Below, in pieces: positions 1-13,100 of a DNA stretch of 64,000 nt; within the stretch, counting starts at the first letter, position 1; every line of letters starts with the position of its first letter. The notes under the pieces were generated by a model. It saw only the letters and a program-made list of their open reading frames with translations. It was not told the origin of the DNA and did not search any database. The stretch spans positions 1 to 64,000 of the forward strand of contig JASANG010003805.1 in NCBI GenBank assembly GCA_030248215.1, read 5' to 3'. The stretch is from Enoplolaimus lenunculus. Its lineage: Eukaryota > Nematoda > Enoplea > Enoplida > Thoracostomopsidae. The position numbers and the translations under genes were made by a program.

Positions 1-762
1 AGCCTATTCCAAAACCTAAACCTAAACCTACGCCAAGCCTGTGAGTGGTGTATAAAAGAAACTAAATAAGTAAGCAACATAACAAGATAAATGTTAAATT
101 TTCAATTAAAGTGATATGATTTCCAACGATTAACGTTAACTTTTAACGCCATATGAGAATCATTGAGCATAAATGCTATCTTTAAAAACAGGTAAAATCA
201 ACAACACATTTACAAAATAAACACACGACGAATTGATTTCGCAAACGCGGATACTCGGTTAATGCATTTTTCAATAAACGATGACACAGGCTTTGTGACT
301 TGCGTAGTTTGCCACCATCATTTAAAAATCATTTCATCTTTCAATTAATATTACATAGCTACTCGATTTTCGCAGTTTTCGCTCGTAAAGCAGCTTCGAA
401 TGTGTTTAAAATGCTTGAAGCATGTCACAATCCATGTTTTCAGTTTTAGCTTATGATAATCAGCTGCCTAACGGCATATAATATTATCCACACCGTTATG
501 ATTCCTGTTTTACCAGGTATACATCCGAATAGGTGGTTTCACAGAAATATCCATTATACACGGCTGGCTACTGTACTGGAATCTATGCAAAGATTAGTAG
601 AAGCTCAATAATGACACATTTAGACCCTGAGCTGCTGTATTTAGTATTAACCATGCTAGATTTAGGTTGATTTTTAGACACTTGTGCCCAGTTAACCAGC
701 CACTGGTATAAGTCCATAGAAATAAATATTCATAACACCAGCGGGTGCTGTAATGAATCCAG
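1..762. other. 3' flank and probable 3' UTR of the ANKRD6-like gene
   Basis: No ORF of note. The first 45 bases carry a CCTAAA/CCTAAG-like run that resembles the inner part of the TTAGGC-bearing MITE family seen elsewhere. The 3' UTR must begin at 762 and run leftward, but no polyadenylation signal could be chosen with confidence. Confidence 0.4.
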
Positions 763-3700
763 TTAAACATTTGTAGAAACGGCGCATTTCGTAGTAACAG
801 TTGCTTTATTAATTAAACCAGATTCAGTGGTATTCGAACGACCATGAGGGGTGCGTCTTAAAGCACCCCCAAACGGAGCTATCACATGACAACCATTTGG
901 ACTACGATTACAATCGGCGACGTTACCCTGGGCAGAACCTTCAAAGGTTTGCCGGTCACAGCCGGAACTCACTGGTATATCCGGTATGGGTCGGTTTGGA
1001 ACCGGAGGCAGTGGTTTTCGAGGGGGTGGCGGAATGTTGAGCTTTTGATGTTGCTGACTTAAGAGTTGATGTAAAGATTCTGGATTTGGTAAATTAAATT
1101 GTCCTAAACTTGGATCTGTTCGAGGGGATAAGTTTCGAGATCCGGCATGAAAACTTGACCGAAAATTTTGTTGTTGTTGTTGTTGTTGTTGTTGTGGTTG
1201 TTGTTTTTGATGTTGGTGTTGTTGAAAATGTTTTATCATAGCGGCGTGGCCTCGTTTGCTTGCTACCAAAGGACTTCCTCTAGCGAATGCAGGTTCTATT
1301 CGTTGGCTTTTACTACCCAGGACCTGGGATAAGCCATTCGGTGATCCAGAAATAATGCTTTCAGCCAGTTCAAGCTCGGTATATTCATGGTTATCACTTG
1401 AAGTTGAACTTTGGTCATCATTTTTGTCGTAGACTCTCCTGTTTTCCTGGAAATAAGGCTGATTTCGCGACAGTTGTCGGCAGTCGCCCTCTATATTTTC
1501 AGGGGTGGTGCAATTTGACGTAACGTTGCTGGCTGCAGTTGTTGAGCCACTGTTTGTAGCTATTTCGCTTATTGAACGACGATGAAGTGGTGGTGTAGAG
1601 AGTTGTTGTTGTTGTTGTTGTTGTTGTGGGTGTTGCTGTTGTTGGTGTGATTGCTGGTGTTGTTGGTGTTGTTGTTGTTCTTGTTCTTGTTCTTTTTGTT
1701 GTCGTTGCTGTTGTTCATCTTCACATAAATTTACAGCACTGTTTGTCGAACTACGACAAATCAACGATTTTGTCATCGATATTGCTGCTTGCTTTATTTG
1801 AAGACTAGCTGGTGGCTCAACGGTTACCGTAGGCGACACTGAGCAAGTTCCGATTGGTAACACTTGAGGGTTTATCTTTCCGCGACCCTGTTCGATGGAG
1901 CGCTCAAGGTTTGTCACGAGCCCGCTCTGATGGGTTCTTCTCGAAGTTGCGGATCCAATTTCTCCACCGCATTCATTCTCAGACGAATTGTCTCCATAAC
2001 TGTTGCCAGTTGCGCTACAGAATTGACGTTGATTTTGTTGCGGTTGTTGTTGCAGTTGTTGCTGTTGCTGTCTTTCAAGAGTTTCTACGGTATAGCAGGG
2101 TGACGATGGTAAGCCGCTGTCGATAGAAGGATTTGGATTACGCGATCCGCTTCCGTAGCCTGAATCGAGACTTTGTTGAAACGATTGGGTATGGGGTAAA
2201 GTAGTCTGCGCCGGCGTTGGTCCGTTTAGTCGTCTGGGTGCAATTGCTGGTTTGCCAGTGTTTTTGGGCTCTGCAGAGCAATTTTCAGGCGAGGGAAGAT
2301 TCAGATCTGTAGCATGGGGTCCTGTAAGTGATTGACAAGATGACGATACACTGTTTCGATTTGAAGCCGCCGAAGAACAACTTTCTTGTGTTGTTGTTGA
2401 TGTTGTTGTTGTACCATGCCTAAGTCCAGCTCTGGTTCGCTTAGTATACGCCCCACGACGGTTGAAATTATCAGGCGGACCCCCTAACGGGCGACCCAGA
2501 GGCGGTGTTCCACAGCTCGATTCCTGCACAGAACTGTCCATATCTTGGCCGAGGTCAAATTTGCGGGCAGATGCTTCGAAGCGTTGCTGTAAATTAAGTC
2601 CAGATGGTGCACCTCCACTTGGACTAACGAGCGAAATCTGTTCTGGACTTAAAACGTCTTCAAATGAGCACAATGAACTGTCCGGAAAACTGGTCGAGCC
2701 GTTGTAACAATAATTATCGCTTGCAGTTGTTTGAATCGGTTGCAATTTTGACGGGGGTAAAACAGACTCATTCGCATCAGCAACACCACCTCGTTCTCGC
2801 CCCGAATCTGGATACGAGGCTGTGTTCCTTTCAAAAGAGCTGGTATTTGAACAATTTACCTCCGCAGGCATCTCACCAGATACCGTCGTGCCGTCCAGAG
2901 TTGGCCCAGATTCAACGTCCAGCCCTTGACCCATGCCGGCATTCTCGTTCATCGATCTTGAATTTACGTTTGCTTGTCGTGGTGAATTTCTGTGTATTTC
3001 GCTTTGTTGCGATAGCCAGCATTGAACCACTTGATTTGCAGATGTCGAATTTTTCAGTCGATTTTGGCGTTCATGTTGTCGCTTTGACGTCAATTTTGGA
3101 GTTGGCGACAGTTTTTCCACACCAGAAGGCTGATTATCGACCCCTTGAATCGAATGATCTTTGCCTCGTGGTGCGCCACCAATTGTTCGAAACCGCACGT
3201 TTCGTTGGTGACCGGCTCCTTGGCCATAACTAGCCCTGCCGCCGGGAGGGCAGCGAAGCCCTCGAGGGGCAGGCCATTGTCCGCTCGGGTGCTGACGCCA
3301 GATTTCTGCGTCCGCGTACAGGTCATCAGATAAATTCGACACAGACTCACAATCGCTCAGTTTTCCACCATGGCTGCAACCATTTCCACTTCCATGTTCT
3401 CCGCCACTTCCGCCCGATCCGAATGCTCTTTGCTCTCGTTCAACATCAGTTTCAATTTCAGATTCAGATTTTGATCGATGAAGAGGTGCTGGTTTCCATT
3501 GTTGTCGCCGCTGTTGTGATTGATTGACAACATATCTACCTCCTGGCGGTCGCATTGTATTTATCAGACCACCTGTGGGTCGTATCGCCGAGGTTTGCTC
3601 AGTACCTGACCCTCGCTGTCTAGAAGTCATCTGGTGTGGGGTCATTTTCGATCCAACCTGGTGATGGCGGCCAGACAGATGTGGCGGTCCACTTTTGTCT

Positions 3701-3817
3701 CGCTGGGTGGTAACTTCTGCGGCGTGGTTATGATGATTACTTCCAGAGCGAGGCGATTTGTGATTGGTCGATGAATGCATTCGTTTCGCATGTTTGGAAT
3801 GTGAACCAAGATGAGTT
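763..3817 (-). CDS. ANKRD6: ANKRD6-like exon 12 (3-kb last coding exon, low-complexity tail)
   Basis: The acceptor AAACTTTCAG precedes 3817. The first base completes Arg482, and 1017 codons follow to TAA at 763-765. The tail is rich in Gln, Ser, Asn, Pro and Gly. Gln tracts are encoded near 1170-1225, 1590-1720 and 2035-2085, and a proline-rich PPPPRKPLPPVPNRP motif lies near 975-1030, a plausible SH3-type ligand. Two RS-SE motifs (HRSKSESEIE, HRRSISEIA) look like repeated short linear motifs. No globular domain was recognised. It is larger than the family norm and has no obvious counterpart in human ANKRD6. The uninterrupted frame and exact phase match support it as coding. Confidence 0.85.
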
Positions 3818-6800
3818 CTGAAAGTTTAAACTATTGTTTTGGAATGATTTAAACGTGATCGACAATTTTATATTATGATTTTATTGTTTTCAAATTTAAT
3901 ACTGTAAAATGTCTGCGGCAGAGATCAAAAATCGTGACGCAATATTTACTGTCTATTTCCGGTTCAGTACCCACTTCCAGCTACACGTTCCGCAGGCAAC
4001 CATCAGCGTTTTAAATTTTAACTCAAAGCGTTTAATTTTTTCAATCACAGTTTCGATCCTTAGTCATCGCGCATTACGGTTAAATACTGTAAAATATAAT
4101 TATTTATACCACACACAAACGCACTCGGCACTCAGAACTACACTATTTGACATTCTCACCCTTCATTATTAACAGTTATAATAAACAGTTTAGAAACGTA
4201 AAAACATATTCCAATAAAGTTTTGCTCAGCAATCACAGTTGTTGCTTCTCTTCGTGCCCATGCTTTACTTTATAATTCCTTGTAACTACTTGCTATTTTG
4301 TCATTGATGCGAAACATTATCGTCGTTTATAAACTTACCTAACAACTTGATTCAAATTTTCAATCTTTCGTTCGGTGCTGTGGCGTAAATCTGTTATTTC
4401 ATGACTCAATTCGTCATGGCACGCGTCAATTTCTTCGAGCAAATCTTGTTGCGCTTCGGTTGTGTGTCGAGCCAAATGATAGAAACATGGACTGCAGAAA
4501 CAATTTCGTTGGCCGTTCATATGGTTGTTTGGCGTACCAGGCGATAGCGATACGGGTGCACCCTGCAATTGGAAAACGATTACAAATCGTGTCGAATATG
4601 CAAAACGCTTTTCGCGGTTTAAAACAAACCATTTATTTTGATAGAAAAAAATAGCGGTTTGACGACAAACGCTACACCGAGTTTACTTAATAGCGGTTTG
4701 CTACACAAGCAATTCATTTTAGAGCCCCTCCGCTTAAAAACGCGTTTTAAAGGACACTGTATGAAGCACGAAAAGTTGACATGATTTCTAATACAATAAA
4801 TCTGTCAACGTTGTTGCTAACATATAGTAGCAAATAGGTTCGCATATTGAATTTAGCATCTGTTGAATAGCAGCGAATACATCACACAGGATCAAACTTT
4901 GCCGCGAACCTTCACTACATATTAAAATGCACCAATGTTTTTTCTACGCTCCAATAACTGTAAAGATCTAAAAAAGCAAAAAGTGACTTCTACGCCAAAC
5001 CTTTATGGATTCGCTAGTGACAGCAATATTAAATGTACACGTCCAATCATATGGTGCCAAATTATGAACGTTCAGATATACAGTCGTGGTCAAATTAATG
5101 CCTAAACTATTACTTATTGTAGTATAATGTGCTTCTGAACCTATGTTTTACAGTACATCTCAAATATGTACTTGACGAAGGCATTACTTTAAGATGACGA
5201 ATTTACTGGAAAATTTACCTTCTGCGGTAAAGCATGCTGCTTGTTCTGATCAGAAAAACAATTTTCATGCGCAATATGGGAGCCAAAAATGGGATGATGG
5301 GAAGGTAGCGGACCGTGAGGACTTGTCAGTGTTCCAGCGACACCGACAGCACCGGAAAGGCCATTTCCACTCGGAATGAAGTTTCCTTGCGCTTCTAGTT
5401 TTCCGCCTGCAGGTGAATTAGTAGGGCTTGTAATCGACAAATGTTGGGTTGGAATCATTTGAGGCCAGTCTGAGAACAGCAACTGCCAGTTGGTACTTGG
5501 ATCACAGTCGCGGGCGGCCCGGAGTTTTTCACGAATCTAAAATAGAATTTAACTCGATTGCAGACCAAAAAATAAACAAAAGGATGTTATCTTGGAACCA
5601 GTTGTGGTTGTTTTATTAAGCCGCACACACATGCAAGGTTTTGAAGCGAAAAATTTACAGCTGCAATTTGCAAGTGCAAGTTTTTGCATATAAAACTTGC
5701 AACTAAAGTTTGCTCATACAAGCTTTTAAGCGAGAAATTGCGACTGCAACGTGCAGCTGCAGGTATTGGATGAAGTTTTGGACAAAACTTGCGGCTGCGT
5801 CTTTGCACATGCAAGTTTTTGGACTTCCGAACAAAACTTGCAGCTGTAAGTTGCAGATGTGACTTCTATCTGCTAAAACTTGAATGTACAAGTTGCAGCT
5901 GCAAGTTTTTTATGTAAACAAATGCACGTGCGACTTGCACCTGGCAGTACTCGCTGTGAAAATTTGCACGTGTGAATAAAGCTTTAACTTAGCACATACT
6001 TTGTACGACAAAAGACACAGATAACGAAACGTACCAATAAACTTGAAAATGCATTCACTGGAAACTTACCCGACTTTTTCTGTTCTTCCAATCTGTCGCT
6101 CGTTGTGCGTCCTATAAACAAATTTAGTAAAAATAAATCATTATAACCGCCAAGATAATACAGATAAATGTCATTTCTTACGCCATACTAAATGGTATGA
6201 CGACCATTCTTCGTCCGACAACTTGTAATACGTAATATCTTCCGCTAAACCATTTGACGCGCAGCTCGATATATACTTAGGTTCAGGTTTGGGCTTAGGA
6301 TTATGCTCAAAATTACGCTTAGGCTTAGGCTCAAGTAACTGTCGGGCGACAAATGGTCGTAGATTGATGGCAAACGTATGATGCCATGGTAAAAAAGTGT
6401 TTATATTGATGTGAAAATAGCGTTTTGACAAGCACAAAAAGCATTTGCTTAATAGCGTTTTGCTATAAAAGTGATTCATTTTAGAGTTTCTTTGCTTTAT
6501 ATAAAAGCCTTCTAAAAGATGCAATATGAAACGCGATAAGGACGCGAAACAGCATTGTTGTTTTTGACACGATTCCTACTGATAATTTTATCATAACCAC
6601 TGTGTCTTTGCTCGCTAATTTAGCATGCTAAATTTGAACTTTGCCCAGCCTTCCGTACCAAATAAATTTAAACTACCACTTACCTTTTCGGGTTGTGTGA
6701 ATAACTCGATGAGATCGCTTAATTTTTTGCGTTCAGCAATATTTCGAGCGGAATCACCTTGCTGAAAAACAATTAAATTTTCACTGAAAAGCTAATCTGC

Positions 6801-6994
6801 GATTTTACTAATTTCTACAATCGCACCTAACTGTGTTAATTAATAACTGTATTGCAGCATTCATGAAAATGCAACTTTTCGCGAAAATAGGCTTAGACAA
6901 CTAGTAAGTAAACAACAACAACAACAACAACAGCAACAACATCAACATCATCAACAACAACGACAACAACAACAACAACAACACAAGCAGCAGC

Positions 6995-7073
<79 letters not shown>

Positions 7074-7084
7074 CAAGCAGCAGC

Positions 7085-7163
<79 letters not shown>

Positions 7164-10100
7164 GCAGCAGCAGCAGCATAAGCCGATATATACCGTATTT
7201 TAATACAAGAAATATTTCCCGTTTCGAACGGCGACTATCAAAAACAGACCAAGGCCTGAAAATGTCAATACTTACTGATTAGTTATGTTGTTCGATCCGC
7301 TTTGGCATATTTCCCCACCAATAGCAACATAGCTATATATACATTTATTTTTCATATTAATATCTAATTACATGCTTAAACTACTGATCGTATTCTCAAA
7401 TTCGGATACACCAATCACCAGTTAGCGAAAGGGTTTCAAACTGACGCACTCCTCTAACTATGGATGTCAAAATTGATCCAGAGGCTGAACAAATTAAATG
7501 CGATAAAATGCACAAAATATCTCACCTCATCATTCGCTAGTTATATTGCTAGCTGACCTACCGCCAACTGGTGATTGGTGCTTCACAGGTTTGAAAATAC
7601 ACGTCCAGGCATCAAGATACGGCCCGCCCACGGAACTTACCTTGTTCGTCAAGTTTGGATTCGCTCCAGATTCCAGCAACATTTTCGTCAGCTTTCGTTG
7701 TCCAAAATTACACGTCAAATGCAACGGAGTATCCCCGTTCTACAAATTAATACAAAAACTAATTATACTTGATTATACAATTTAAATAGTTCAATGGGAA
7801 AAGGTTCAATTAATGTCTATTGAATTGTACCAATGCAGTTTGAGACACGTGAACCCATATTAACTATTGGAGGCTGTTTAAATAAACCGATGAACATCAA
7901 AGGCGGAACGTTTTTCTGCGGGACTGCAATAGAGTAAACTTAGTTTTAGACTAGTTTTTTGCTTTAAGCTTAGGCTTAAGCTTAGATATAAGCTTCGACG
8001 GTTTTCTGCGGGACCGCAATAGAGCAAACTTAGCTTTAGACTAGTTTTTTTGTTTAAGTTTAGGCTTATGTTTAGATATAAGCTTATCCTTACGCTTAAG
8101 CTCAGGCTTAGCAATACGCTTATGCTACTGTTGCGGTCATGTCTTATACATTGGCACTAAATCTAAGTCTAATCCTAAGGCTTCCCAAACTTTCTAGGTC
8201 TCCCAGTCAACTTGTCTTCTAGCGGACAGGTCCCTATGATTAAATAGGGCCCACCCGCGGATAAATTATTATCCCTGCTCTTAGAACCTTATATGTAATT
8301 TTGTCGACAAAAGACTTGCAATGGTTTGAATTCGCTTGAGCAAACTCAGCACAATGCCATACCCTTGTTACCTTATTTGCTTCGTTTGGATTCGCTCCGG
8401 ATGACAAGAGTAATTTCGTCACTCCTGTACGCAAATATCGACAAGCGGTATGTAGCGGAGTATCGTCATACTGAAAATTGTATCCAATTCGCATTAAAAA
8501 ACTTAATTTCTTTGAATATTGTTGAAGTAATGTTCTTTTAGAAAAGTTTTCCTAAATACTGCAGTGGCGTAACCAGAGCAGGACCAAGAACGCTATGACC
8601 CATAGATAGATAAAGTAGAAAGAGGATATGACGCCACTGTGGGCGTTCGCGTAGACAAATTAAAAACATTGTCCATTGCGACATCCTACGACCTTATATA
8701 CTCTGTGTGTCACTCTACATTAACCTTTAGACGTTCTGTTTCAACAATAAACTTATAAATTTTCCTTATATCAAGAGATCTAATTTCTCTAACAGCTAAT
8801 GTCTTCCTACCAAGAAATTAAATAATAATAATAATAACAATAATAATAATAACTAAATGCTTGTTGCGACCAATACCTGAACACAACCACATTATATATT
8901 TAAGTAATTCCTTTGACACCCCCGTAATCAAAAATCCTGGCTGCGCAAATGATGTACAACCTATGACAAATTTATTATTGTCCAAATATGCAAAATTGAC
9001 ACAAAAATAAATACCACAAAACTAAATTAAGGTTCGGACAATAAAGACGTTTATAGTTATTTTGGTACAGAAATTGCATGGTTTAGAGATAACAGAATAA
9101 AGATATTTAAGAATAAAATACAGCCAGTACCAAAATTTGCTGCAGCCCAAATTAGCAACAGATAAATAGAGGAAACGTGAGAACAATACTCAAAATGACC
9201 CCCAAACTACTAAAGGTCAAAGGTGATGCGTTTTTCTGCGGGACAGCAATAGAATAAGCGTTAGGTTTATATTAATTTTTTGCTTTGGTTTAGGCTTAGG
9301 TATAAGTTCATCATTGCTCTTAGGCTTAGGCACATGCGTATACTACTGTTACGGCCCTGTTCTACACAATCGCCAAAGACGTTATATATTTTGCCACTAA
9401 ACATCAAATAGCAACTGTAGCTGTGTGTATACGGTCGACTTGCATAAAAGATATAAATGCAGTGGCACTAAGCATTTCACCTTATCTTTTACGTCGATTT
9501 TACATCCACGTTGTATCAACAGCTTGCAACATTGGTTATGACCATTTTGACACGCTAAATGTAACGCAGTTGCACCGGTCTGAAAATGCAGAAACAAATA
9601 AGACATTTTTATTAATGTCAAATCCACCCACCGGATAACAGCAAGCCTTGAAAGTTTAAGTATGTACATCCATAATAAAAGTTATGCAAATTCACTGTTA
9701 ATTTCAATGAGGTGATTAATCAAGTCAGAGAGTGAATAAGCTATTTCTGGTTATTTCTGAGTTAACAACTGTTAAGATTAACTCACTCGAAACTGATTTA
9801 ATTCCGGGTGAGTTGATTAATGAACTCCAAATGAGTTCAATCAATGAAAATTTCTGACTTCTGAAACACCTAATTCAGAGCTCAGATTTTAGTGCATTCA
9901 ACTCATTTTGAAGAATAATCAAGTCACAGGAATTTCCGCTGTTAATACTATCAAGAGTTGATGATCACTCTTTATAGCAAGAGTGGGCCACTGGGTACAT
10001 TCTATGTACAAAAAAATGTACGCGGCACGCGTTTCGTTTTTTGGCATGCCCCCTTATTTAAGGGGGGGGGGCAAGTTTGACGATTTTTTTTAATTTTGCA

Positions 10101-13100
10101 CGTTGAAATATTGCAGTTATAAAATAACTCCGGTTATAATGGATGAGTCTGTTTCTAAGCCTATGCCTAAGCCTTAGCTTAAGCCTAAGCAAAAAAATTA
10201 GTCTAAAGCTTAAACTGACTCTATTATAGCCCCTCCGGAAAACGATCCGGCCCTGTTCTATACATGGGCCACTGTATTTACATTGCTTATCTGTGCAGCC
10301 ACGGCAACGATAAGGGCGCCCCCCCATTGGTCCTAGCTGACAAAGTTTTTTCTACCCTACTTATAATTTGTAACTTTCGATCATTTCTCGAAAAAATGTT
10401 TAATCAATTTGCGCCTCGCGTATAATATGTTAGCATTTTCAGCGTGTATGTAGTCAATTGATTTTTAATCATAACCCTGTAAAAAATAGCTTAATTGCAC
10501 AATACTGCACAACCTTGATTTTTTGTAGATTTAGGAAAAAATTGGACATCCGCCCCCCTTCTTTAGGGTCTTCATATCACCGCCTCTTCTGTGTAGGTAC
10601 TACATTCTCAACGAATGAAGTAAGCTTCGAACGAACGAATTATGTGTGCTGGCCATGGGAAGATGGAAAGATAATTTTCGGCTACTGTTATAAGACTTTG
10701 GTACTATTTAGAAATCACTTACTTTATTACGAATATAAATATTAGCCTTTGCTTGTAGTAACAGCTCCATGCAAGCTGAATGACCGTGCCAAGCAGTATC
10801 GTGGAGGCTTGTGTTGTCTTGCTGAAAACAACAAAACTATCATTGCATTGGAAACAGCATAGAATAAACCACTTTGTTAGAAAATCTTACGAAAGACTGG
10901 GGCACAGGTAAGATTTTATTTATTAGTGAGTTGATATATTTTTAAAATCAAGCCCCAATATCCGATTCACTTTTTAGATATTGGAAGTTATTTGGGTCGT
11001 TTGTACAAAATCTCAAGCCCCCTTCGGGAAGGCGAAGGGAAGCTCCCTCCACAAACATCTTCACCCCACTGGCCGACCCTTTCCTTTACAGAATCAAAAC
11101 ATCCTTTTTTGTTGGGTAAATTGTTCTTACCCTCTGGAAATGTTTTTTGCCACTTCTACTAGCAGTTCCTTGTCTTGGGGTCAATAGCGCAACGAGAAGA
11201 GGGCGGTGGGGGATGCACGTTCCCCTGTGAGGAATTATTTGTGATAAAATGATAAAGCCTCTACCCTATGATTTTTGCGTTTCACATCTTCATCTACCTT
11301 TGGAGATTGTTAAAAGCACTAGACACCGAAAAAAAATTGCTAGATATTGTTGAGAAGCGTACCATGAACTCTTGTTTATCACAATCTGCTCCGGCATCAA
11401 GCAAAAGGCGAACGATTTCAACGTGTGTTTCGAGGCAAGATCGATGCAACGCTGTGTAGCCCAGCTATAAAAACAAAATACATAGCTACATATTTGTAGG
11501 TTCGGTTTATAAGCTCGATCAATAATTATTTTTTCAGGCTCGTAGCCAGCTCACCTTGCTAGAGGGGGGTGGGTTAATTTTTTAGAAGGGTCGTACAAGA
11601 GTTTTCGCGATGATTTACATGCAACGTAAAAAATTTTCCACGAGATTCCAAATTCTTCCATGGGCTGAGCCACCCTTTCTGGCTACTGGTCCGTATTTCT
11701 TCCAGCTACTTTTTCGCTTGTACTGCTGTTCAGGCTTACGGATTTATAGCCGCTTGCTACAGTAAGTATACATAACAACTACGGTACCGAAAAAATTGTA
11801 GTACTTTCGCATTAAACCCTTTCCCGCACAGACTTAGGCTTAAGTGTTAGTAAGTCTAATTTTTTAGCGCACTATTAGCTGTAATTCTAGTATAGAACTT
11901 CAGTATGGGGTCTTGGTGGGCGTGTTTTTGTCTTGAAGTTTATAAAATAGAGTGTGGAAACGCTCCTAGCCACGATTTAGGGAGAGCTTTGAAGATTTCG
12001 CGAGTGAAGCGAGCGAGAAGCTATACATTGTTTCAGTATTAAATTCCTCTGTAAAAAAGTTTCAACACGTTTATTTATTAATGAACTGCTTGGTCTAAAT
12101 CATCAAACCGGAACCTCGCCCGGTCATGCGCTTGTGTAACTGTGAAGCTTTGCACAATGTTTATTATTTTCAGTTTTGAGCTGATTAGACTCGGAAATTT
12201 GACTGCGAAGTTTTCATTTGAACAGAGCCGCAGGCAAAATTTTTTTAAAAATTGAATACTTAATTTCGCGAGCGCGATACTAAGCATAGTTTATTGTATT
12301 GTAAATTATGACATACGAACTGATTCCGATTGGGGTACACGCCTGTCTCCTACGAATTCTTCAGTTAGGTCTTCACATTTTAGCAGTATTGCTACCACAA
12401 TTGTTAGTTCTTTGTCTTAATTTACCTTGTTTGTGTTAATCACATGTAATAATGTGCAATTAATGAATTAAAATGCTGTAGACATGTTAATTCGAAATAA
12501 TCATAGGGATAACATAATGAATAGAAATTTATCCCGTTTGCAAGTCTGTCCAATGCCTATGGCTTGCATTCACAGATCTCTAAGAAAGTACGTATAAGCA
12601 ATTTCTAATTGGTTTCGGAATAAACTCTGAACAGAGGCAGGGGGCTGCGAAGCTTAGGCCCCCTAGAAAAATTTTGGCCCCCCTAGAATATTTCCGATCT
12701 TGCTTGTAATTCATTGAAAACTCTTGAATGCCCCTCCTGAAAATTTTTTAACCCCCCTAGCAAGGTGAGCTGTCTGCAGGCCAGCTGCACCTGCTTCAAT
12801 AGATTACATACATACTGGATCGATGTTTGATGTTATATTTTAAAGCGAGTTGAAAAACTTTGGCCTCGCAACAAAAGGTTACTAACTATTTTAGGCCCTT
12901 TACGCCATTTATCACAAATCCCTTTTTATAATACAAAAGTTTACCTTTCAAACGTATAATGAGCGTTTTACCACTACTATTCGGTTATCCACGCTGTATA
13001 TAGCAGTTGATTTGAATACCCTTTAATTTCAACCGCAAAATCTTATTGGTAACTATTTTAGACTCAATGCAATTCGTTATTAAGCCCCAATAGTATATCC

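Noticed and set aside
6171-6524. Possible extra ANKRD6 exon ending LSDEEWSSYHLVWR near 6177
   Set aside because: It has a donor-like GTAAGA but no credible acceptor, runs into a TTAGGC-type repeat, and the chain from exon 8 to exon 9 is already in phase without it.
6901-7179. 92-residue poly-Leu reading frame on the minus strand
   Set aside because: It is the translation of the intronic CAA microsatellite.
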